A stretch of DNA of 9,213 bases from the NCBI GenBank assembly GCA_964542315.1, contig CAZIUA010000090.1:1-9213 (forward strand), written 5' to 3'. Made by a program: the position numbers and the translations under genes. Every line of letters starts with the position of its first letter. The first letter of the stretch is position 1. The DNA comes from UBA11524 sp964542315. Lineage in GTDB: Bacteria > Bacillota > Clostridia > Christensenellales > Aristaeellaceae. Below are positions 5,616-9,213 of the stretch, piece by piece. A model generated the notes under the pieces. That model did not search any database. It saw nothing but the letters and a program-made list of their open reading frames with translations, and was not told the origin of the DNA.

Positions 5616-6350
5616 ATGACTGCTGAAATGCTCTCTGCCCGCCTGATGGAATGCGGGATTCCCCATGATGCGGATCTGCCCGCGAAGCTGCTGCGGTATC
5701 ACGAAATGCTGCTGGACTGGAACACGCGCATGGATCTGACCGCCGTGACTGACGAGGCGGAGATGATCGACAAGCACTATGTGGACAGCTTGAGCGCGCT
5801 GGCCGTGCCGGGACTGATCCCGCAAAAGGGGACGCTCATCGATGTCGGAACGGGTGCAGGCTTCCCCGGTCTGCCGCTGGCGCTGGCCTGCCCGGAGTTG
5901 CAGGTGACCCTCATGGATGCCCAGCAGAAGCGCCTGAACTTCCTCCAGGCGGTGGTGGATGACCTGGGCGTGCGCAATGTGACCCTCGTGCATGCCCGTG
6001 CGGAGGATGGCGCGCAGTTCCCCAACCACCGCGAGAAGTATGACATCGCCGTGGCGCGCGCTGTGGCGTCCTTGGCGGTCCTGTCGGAGTATCTGCTGCC
6101 CTATGTGAAGGTGGGGGGCAAGGCACTGTGCTGGAAAGGCCCTGCGCTGATGGAGGAGCTTCCCCAGGGGCGGAAGGCCGCGTTCCTCCTGGGCGGCAAG
6201 GTGGACGAGCCGATCACCGTCGCCTTCCCCGGGCGCGATTGGCAGCATATGCTCCTGCCCATCCGCAAAACGGCCAAAACCGCTCGACAGTATCCGCGAA
6301 AAGCCGGCACGCCCGGCAAGTCCCCCTTGGGCGGAAGCGATAAGAAGTGA
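5616..6350 (+). CDS. rsmG: 16S rRNA (guanine527-N7)-methyltransferase RsmG (GidB)
   Basis: A 244-residue class I SAM-dependent methyltransferase. RsmG makes m7G527 in the 530 loop of 16S rRNA in the small ribosomal subunit; its loss gives low-level streptomycin resistance in several bacteria. Motifs: LLDWNTRMDLTAVTD (32-46) and KHYVDSLSAL (53-62) of the N-terminal helical part; SAM motif I LIDVGTGAGFPGLPLAL (74-90); acidic end of strand two in VTLMDAQQKRLNFLQ (97-111, Asp101); HARAED (126-131); YDIAVARAVASLAVL (142-156); and the C-terminal TARQYPRKAGTPGKSPL (222-238). The ATG at 5616 has GGAGTG (5601-5606) nine bases upstream, formed by the end of the previous gene, so translation is probably coupled. 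In many Firmicutes mnmE-mnmG precede rsmG; here radC and a DUF218 gene do. A Noc-like gene follows, as is common. Confidence 0.96.
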   Translation: MTAEMLSARLMECGIPHDADLPAKLLRYHEMLLDWNTRMDLTAVTDEAEMIDKHYVDSLSALAVPGLIPQKGTLIDVGTGAGFPGLPLALACPELQVTLMDAQQKRLNFLQAVVDDLGVRNVTLVHARAEDGAQFPNHREKYDIAVARAVASLAVLSEYLLPYVKVGGKALCWKGPALMEELPQGRKAAFLLGGKVDEPITVAFPGRDWQHMLLPIRKTAKTARQYPRKAGTPGKSPLGGSDKK

Positions 6351-6378
6351 CAGCATCGCGCAGGAATGGCGCAAAAAT

Positions 6379-6433
6379 CCCCCGTACACCGGACAGAAAC
6401 GTGTCGAACGATTCTGCTTGCAGTGTGCGGGGG
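6379..6433. repeat. Long bipartite inverted repeat after rsmG, terminator-like
   Basis: CCCCCGTACAC (6379-6389) pairs with GTGTGCGGGGG (6423-6433) over 11 positions with one T-G wobble. Inside the 33-base loop a second stem, CAGAA (6394-6398) with TTCTG (6412-6416), can form. The outer stem is followed by TTCGTTTT, so it may act as a rho-independent terminator for the rsmG transcript. Its right arm and loop end include the -35 box of the next promoter. Confidence 0.55.
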
Positions 6434-6446
6434 TTCGTTTTATAGT
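6418..6446 (+). promoter_or_regulatory. Promoter of the Noc-like gene
   Basis: TTGCAG (6418-6423) and TATAGT (6441-6446) have a 17-base spacer. The predicted start is near 6453, about 27 nt before the ATG at 6480. The -35 box ends in the right arm of the inverted repeat at 6379-6433, so a protein bound there, or the stem as cruciform, would block it. Confidence 0.75.
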
Positions 6447-6479
6447 AGTGGTAGCTGCCATTCAAAGGAGAATTCTGCC

Positions 6480-7058
6480 ATGCTGTACTTGAAACCACAC
6501 GGGGGACCTGCTGCACAGGGGATGCACCTGCCGGAGGCGGCATACTATCTGGATGCGGCGGAAATGCTGATGCATCTGCGCGCACAGGGGCGTACCCTGG
6601 CGGAAATGGCGCAGTTCACCGGGATGACGGCGCAGCAGGCGGCGGACCGGCTGAGCCTGATGGGGCTGGATGAGGGGCTGCGGGGGTATCTGCGGCGGGA
6701 GAGCGTGCCGGAAAAGTCCGCCATGGCGCTGCTGAAGTTGCCGGATGCCCTGACGCGCAGGCGTGTGGCCGCGAAGATCGTCCGGGAGCGGCTGTGCGTT
6801 CGCGATGCGGTGCTGCTGGTCGGTGCGGCTGGACGCCGCTGCGCCGCCATGCGCGAAGAAAAGCGCCGCAGCCGGCGCGTGATCACGCTTATCCGGGATG
6901 TGCGGCCGTATCACAACGCGTTGCGGGACATCGCCGGACAAATGCAGAAGGCCGGCTGGCAGGCGGACTACAGCGAGCGGCGCATCGGCGGACGGATGGA
7001 GCTGGTCATCGCGTATCCCTGCCGCAGACGCCGCACGGAGCGCTATCAGTCCATGTAG
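6480..7058 (+). CDS. Noc/ParB-like DNA-binding protein lacking the N-terminal CTPase domain
   Basis: A 192-residue protein resembling the centre and C-terminus of Noc/ParB. Residues 17-35 look like the hinge helix that follows the ParB nuclease-like/CTP-binding domain (LPEAAYYLDAAEMLMHL). A helix-turn-helix follows: TLAEMAQFTGMTAQQAADRL (39-58), then the ParB second helical block with VPEKSAMALLKLPDALTRRRVAAKIV (76-101) and LCVRDAVLLV (105-114). An Arg-rich linker (118-133) leads to an end (134-180; AGQMQKAGWQADYSER then MELVIAYP) like the Noc dimerisation domain. The roughly 90-100 residue N-terminal domain with the GERR-type CTP motif is missing. The ATG at 6480 has AAAGGAG (6464-6470) nine bases upstream and a promoter in front, and the sequence before it does not encode the missing domain. 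Its position right after rsmG is where noc lies in Bacillus. Its 3' end overlaps the convergent gene by 13 bp. Confidence 0.75.
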   Translation: MLYLKPHGGPAAQGMHLPEAAYYLDAAEMLMHLRAQGRTLAEMAQFTGMTAQQAADRLSLMGLDEGLRGYLRRESVPEKSAMALLKLPDALTRRRVAAKIVRERLCVRDAVLLVGAAGRRCAAMREEKRRSRRVITLIRDVRPYHNALRDIAGQMQKAGWQADYSERRIGGRMELVIAYPCRRRRTERYQSM

Positions 7059-7903
7059 ACCCGCAGCGTCTTTTCGATCCAGTACAGGTAGGTCGGACCG
7101 GGTGTTTCAAGGGCCTTCATCCGGCGGTACATCGGCAGACCGTCCGCCACATCGTGCCACAGGTCGGTGAAGACCGTGTCGTAGCCCTCATGGGGCATGG
7201 TCTGCGCGGCGTAGTCAAAGGCATCCGCCTGAATGATGTGCAGGGCATCCCGGCGCGGGAAAAAGGGGAGGATCAACCGTGTGAACAGGTCGATCACCGC
7301 CGGATTCTTCTCCACCACCGTGACGCTGGTGACATCCTCTTTCAGCAGGCAGTGGAAGGCATAATAGCCCAGCCCCAGCCCGTAGGTCAGCACCTTGCCG
7401 CGGCTCTGCCGGATCGCAGGCTGGATGGTGTTGATCTCGTTCGGGGTGACAGTCATCCACACGCGCTCGTCCTCGCGGATGGCCGGGAAGGTGAAGCACC
7501 GGTCGAACCAGCCCAGCTGGGGCAGCACGCGGCCCTGCGCATCCACCTCGAAATCGTCCGCGACGAAAAGCTCCATGGGCTCGATGGTCTCGTACACCAG
7601 GTCGATGCGGCCGTATTTCCCGGCATCGGGGCGGACGGTCTGGAAATAGGCATCCGCCTCGTAGCGAGAGGCGTCATGGCGGCGGATCATCCGCGGAAAG
7701 TAGCCGCGATAGAGCCGTGCGTCCTCCGCACTGGCGGTGTCCAGGCCGCAATGCGCAGCCAAAAGAGCCAGATAGCTCTCCTCGGCGGAAAGGCCGCACT
7801 CGGCGCACAGCCCTTCGACGTCCGCCGTGCGGATGGCGCAGGGCGTGAAGGTCAGGTATTCGCTGATGAGCGTCAGCAGGCGCTCGTTATCCTCATGAAG
7901 CAT
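7046..7903 (-). CDS. Uncharacterised SAM-binding (Rossmann) methyltransferase-like protein
   Basis: A 285-residue protein of unknown function. The C-terminal half has a class I methyltransferase/spermidine-synthase-like fold: strand one with glycine motif KVLTYGLGLGYYAF (170-183), strand two ending in acidic Glu198 (SVTVVEKN, 193-200), an acidic strand-three turn IIQADAFDYA (223-232), and strand four YDTVFTDLWHDVADGLPMY (241-259). The N-terminal 165 residues are mostly charged and helical, ending in TPNEINTIQPAI (153-164), and match nothing I recognise. The WHD motif replaces a typical NPPY, so the acceptor is not nucleic acid by any visible sign. GAGGTGG (7911-7917) lies seven bases before the ATG at 7903, and a strong promoter precedes it. 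Tandem stops TGA TAG end the gene inside the 3' end of the Noc-like gene. No membrane segment is seen. Confidence 0.75.
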   Translation of the reverse strand: MLHEDNERLLTLISEYLTFTPCAIRTADVEGLCAECGLSAEESYLALLAAHCGLDTASAEDARLYRGYFPRMIRRHDASRYEADAYFQTVRPDAGKYGRIDLVYETIEPMELFVADDFEVDAQGRVLPQLGWFDRCFTFPAIREDERVWMTVTPNEINTIQPAIRQSRGKVLTYGLGLGYYAFHCLLKEDVTSVTVVEKNPAVIDLFTRLILPFFPRRDALHIIQADAFDYAAQTMPHEGYDTVFTDLWHDVADGLPMYRRMKALETPGPTYLYWIEKTLRVYMD

Positions 7904-7935
7904 GAAAAAGCCACCTCAAAGCCAGAATCAGCCCC

Positions 7936-7964
7936 ATTTTACCATGATACGCGCGATTTTTCAA
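7936..7964 (-). promoter_or_regulatory. Promoter of the methyltransferase-like gene
   Basis: On the minus strand TTGAAA (7959-7964) and TAAAAT (7936-7941) are 17 bases apart, and TGG before the -10 gives an extended -10. The predicted start is near 7929, giving a leader of about 26 nt that consists mostly of the ribosome binding site. Confidence 0.82.
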
Positions 7965-7972
7965 CGAAAAAG

Positions 7973-8027
7973 CCGGTTGCAACCGCCGGTTGACAGATTT
8001 CCAGCCGGAATTGGTGGCGTGCAACCG
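7973..8027. repeat. CGGTTG/CAACCG half-sites in the divergent promoter region
   Basis: A perfect 12-bp palindrome CGGTTGCAACCG lies at 7974-7985. A further CGGTTG (7987-7992) follows two bases later and a CAACCG (8022-8027) lies 29 bases beyond that. The four half-sites sit between the two divergent promoters, next to the -35 box of the minus-strand gene and upstream of the -10 of the XRE gene. They are good candidates for an operator of the neighbouring XRE regulator, but this is inference. Confidence 0.5.
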
Positions 8028-8034
8028 CGCTTTG

Positions 8035-8043
8035 TGCTATGAT
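8035..8043 (+). promoter_or_regulatory. Extended -10 promoter of the XRE regulator gene
   Basis: TGCTATGAT (8035-8043) is an extended -10. The hexamer 17 bases upstream, TGGCGT (8015-8020), is poor, as expected for an activator-dependent or extended -10 promoter. The leader to the ATG at 8101 is about 50 nt. A perfect TTGACA at 7990-7995 is too far away to pair with it. Confidence 0.55.
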
Positions 8044-8100
8044 GCAGATACGTCGAGAGGCGAAAACGGCACCGGTGAAGGTGCATACGAGGTGGTAAAT

Positions 8101-9066
8101 ATGATCCTGGCCGAAAAGATCATCGACATGCGGAAGAAAAACGGCTGGTCCCAGGAGGAACTGGCGGAACAGCTGGGCGTGAGCAGGCAGGCGGTGAGCA
8201 AGTGGGAGAGTGCGTCCTCCATTCCTGATCTGGAGCGCATCATCGCCATGAGCCGTCTGTTCGGCGTGAGCACGGATTATCTGCTCAAGGACGAACTGGC
8301 AAGCGAAACGCCCGTTCCCGTGGAGGCCCCGGTGAACAGCCTTCGTCAGGTGTCCATGGAGGACGCCAATGCTTATCTGACCCTCGTGCAGGAAAACGCA
8401 AAGCCCCTCGCGCTGGCCGTGGCGGCCTGCATCCTCTCGCCGATCCCGCTGCTTTTGCTCAGCGGCCTGGGTGATATGAACCGCATCAACCCGCAGGTGG
8501 GGGTGCTGGCCGGTGTGGTCTTCCTGCTGGTGGCGGTGGCCTTGGCGGTGACGGTGTTCATCCGCTGGGGCATGAAGGCGGAACGCTATGAATACCTCGA
8601 AAAGGAGCCCATCGAGACGGCCTATGGTGTGTCGGGCATGGTCAGGGAGCGTCAGCGCGCGCACCGCACGGCCTTCGTCCGCCATATCGTGACCGGCGTC
8701 GCCCTGTGCGTTTTGTCCCCGGTGCCGCTGCTGTGTGTGTCCATGGTGACGGAGATCGCGATCTTCCTGATCGCGGCGGTCTGCATGCTGCTGGCGCTGG
8801 TGGCCATCGCGGTGTACCTCTTCGTCAGCGCGAGCATGCTGGAAGGCAGTTATCAGCGCCTGCTGGAGGAAGGCGACTACAGCCGTGTGCGCAAGGCGCG
8901 GAACAAGTCCCCCTGGCCGGCGCTCTATTGGTGCGTTGCGGTGGCGATCTACCTCGGCTGGAGCTTCCTCACGGATGATTGGCACCGCACCTGGATCGTC
9001 TGGCCGGTGGCGGGGGTGCTCTTCGGCGGCCTCGCGGCGATCCTGGATGCGCGCAAACAGGGCTGA
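8101..9066 (+). CDS. XRE-family regulator fused to a six-segment membrane domain
   Basis: A 321-residue protein. Residues 4-62 are a Cro/C1-type (XRE) DNA-binding domain with the helix-turn-helix SQEELAEQLGVSRQAVSKWE (17-36) and the usual FGVSTDYLL ending (54-62). A linker (63-100) leads to a membrane domain with hydrophobic segments near 101-122, 134-155, 194-214, 219-243, 274-291 and 297-316. Segments one-two and three-four look duplicated: ACILSPIPLLLLS (109-121) matches ALCVLSPVPLLCVS (201-214), and each pair is followed by an amphipathic YEYLEKE or YQRLLEEGDY stretch. This build suggests a membrane-tethered transcription factor responding to an envelope signal; its ligand is unknown. GAGGTGG (8089-8095) lies five bases before the ATG. 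Earlier in-frame ATG at 7990 would run through the promoter and is rejected. It is divergent from the methyltransferase-like gene. Confidence 0.88.
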   Translation: MILAEKIIDMRKKNGWSQEELAEQLGVSRQAVSKWESASSIPDLERIIAMSRLFGVSTDYLLKDELASETPVPVEAPVNSLRQVSMEDANAYLTLVQENAKPLALAVAACILSPIPLLLLSGLGDMNRINPQVGVLAGVVFLLVAVALAVTVFIRWGMKAERYEYLEKEPIETAYGVSGMVRERQRAHRTAFVRHIVTGVALCVLSPVPLLCVSMVTEIAIFLIAAVCMLLALVAIAVYLFVSASMLEGSYQRLLEEGDYSRVRKARNKSPWPALYWCVAVAIYLGWSFLTDDWHRTWIVWPVAGVLFGGLAAILDARKQG

Positions 9067-9075
9067 ATCAGCCGG

Positions 9076-9117
9076 AAAAAACACAAATTCAAAAAAATTG
9101 CAAAAAAAATTCGAAAA
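9076..9117. other. Run of A-tracts, possibly curved DNA or an UP element
   Basis: A-tracts at 9076-9081, 9091-9097, 9102-9109 and 9114-9117 sit just upstream of the next promoter; the last three have centres about 11.5 and 10 bases apart, close to the helical repeat. This sharply AT-rich patch stands out against GC-rich surroundings. No clear terminator for the XRE gene is seen here; a weak GGTG/CACC stem lies at 9118-9133. Confidence 0.5.
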
Positions 9118-9120
9118 GGT

Positions 9121-9149
9121 GTTTCAATTCACCGAAAATGTGTTATCAT
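9121..9149 (+). promoter_or_regulatory. Promoter for the gene at the right edge
   Basis: TGTTATCAT (9141-9149) is an extended -10 (TGnTATCAT). The -35 region, GTTTCA (9121-9126) with a 17-base spacer, is poor, but the A-tracts immediately upstream could act as an UP element. The leader to the ATG at 9207 would be about 50 nt. Confidence 0.6.
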
Positions 9150-9206
9150 CATATCAGGCGAAAGCCGGCATGAAATTTGAAACATTTTTTTAGGAGGTAT
9201 TCCAAT

Positions 9207-9213
9207 ATGAAGT
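9207..9213 (+). CDS. Start of a further gene (first codons only)
   Basis: ATG AAG at 9207 lies nine bases after a perfect AGGAGG (9192-9197), downstream of an A-tract-supported promoter. Only two full codons (Met-Lys) are in the window, so the product cannot be named. A Met-Lys start with a strong ribosome binding site would fit an exported protein, but that is only a guess. Confidence 0.6.

Noticed and set aside
5538..6461. Minus-strand open frame (307 codons) opposite rsmG
   Set aside because: Shadow of the well-conserved rsmG frame, with no ribosome binding site or domain.
6794..7993. Long plus-strand open frame (399 codons) across the Noc-like 3' end and the methyltransferase-like gene
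   Set aside because: It is a shadow: the minus-strand gene has a TTGAAA-17-TAAAAT promoter, GAGGTGG and a Rossmann glycine motif, while this frame has none.
7990..7995. Perfect TTGACA -35 hexamer
   Set aside because: No acceptable -10 lies 16-18 bases downstream; the likely -10 of the XRE gene is 42 bases away.
7939..9084. Minus-strand open frame (381 codons) opposite the XRE gene
   Set aside because: His/Arg/Gln-rich antisense composition; the plus-strand frame encodes an unmistakable XRE domain and membrane helices.

Overview
The window looks like part of a GC-rich, spore-forming Firmicute chromosome (class Clostridia or a close relative). The signs are spore-coat genes of the cotJ type, Firmicute-like sigma-A promoters with extended -10 boxes, strong AGGAGG ribosome binding sites, and a Noc/ParB-like gene directly after rsmG. 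No phage, transposon, plasmid, CRISPR, tRNA or rRNA signature was seen. Genus cannot be told from the sequence.

Layout. Positions 1-541 (minus strand) hold the first 180 codons of gyrB, which runs off the left edge. A 339-bp divergent intergenic region follows, with a promoter for each side, an alternating purine-pyrimidine tract and a minus-strand terminator. From 881 the plus strand carries an AI-2E family membrane protein, a large stem-loop with a T-run, then a spore-coat pair: a fused CotJA-CotJB protein and CotJC, a manganese-catalase-like protein. A new promoter near 3460-3488 precedes a run of four genes: a cytosolic YdcF-like DUF218 protein, a RadC-family JAB/MPN protein, a membrane-anchored SanA/YdcF-like DUF218 protein, and rsmG (16S rRNA m7G methyltransferase). 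The last three are tightly packed and probably co-transcribed. A long inverted repeat then overlaps the promoter of a Noc/ParB-like DNA-binding protein that lacks the usual N-terminal CTP-binding domain. This gene meets, tail to tail with a 13-bp overlap, a minus-strand gene for an uncharacterised SAM-binding-fold protein. The latter is divergent from an XRE-type regulator fused to six membrane segments, and a GGTTGCAACC palindrome lies between them. The window ends with A-tracts, a promoter, an AGGAGG site and the first codons of another plus-strand gene.

How it fits together. gyrB, rsmG and a Noc-like gene are commonly origin-proximal in Firmicutes, so the window may lie near the replication origin, although no origin is visible and mnmG, the usual rsmG neighbour, is absent. 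The cotJ genes would act in the mother cell during sporulation. Most of the window is ordinary core genome. The items most worth a second look are the cotJA-cotJB fusion with its Shine-Dalgarno inside a terminator-like stem, the truncated Noc-like protein with an inverted repeat over its promoter, and the membrane-bound XRE regulator with an internally repeated membrane module.
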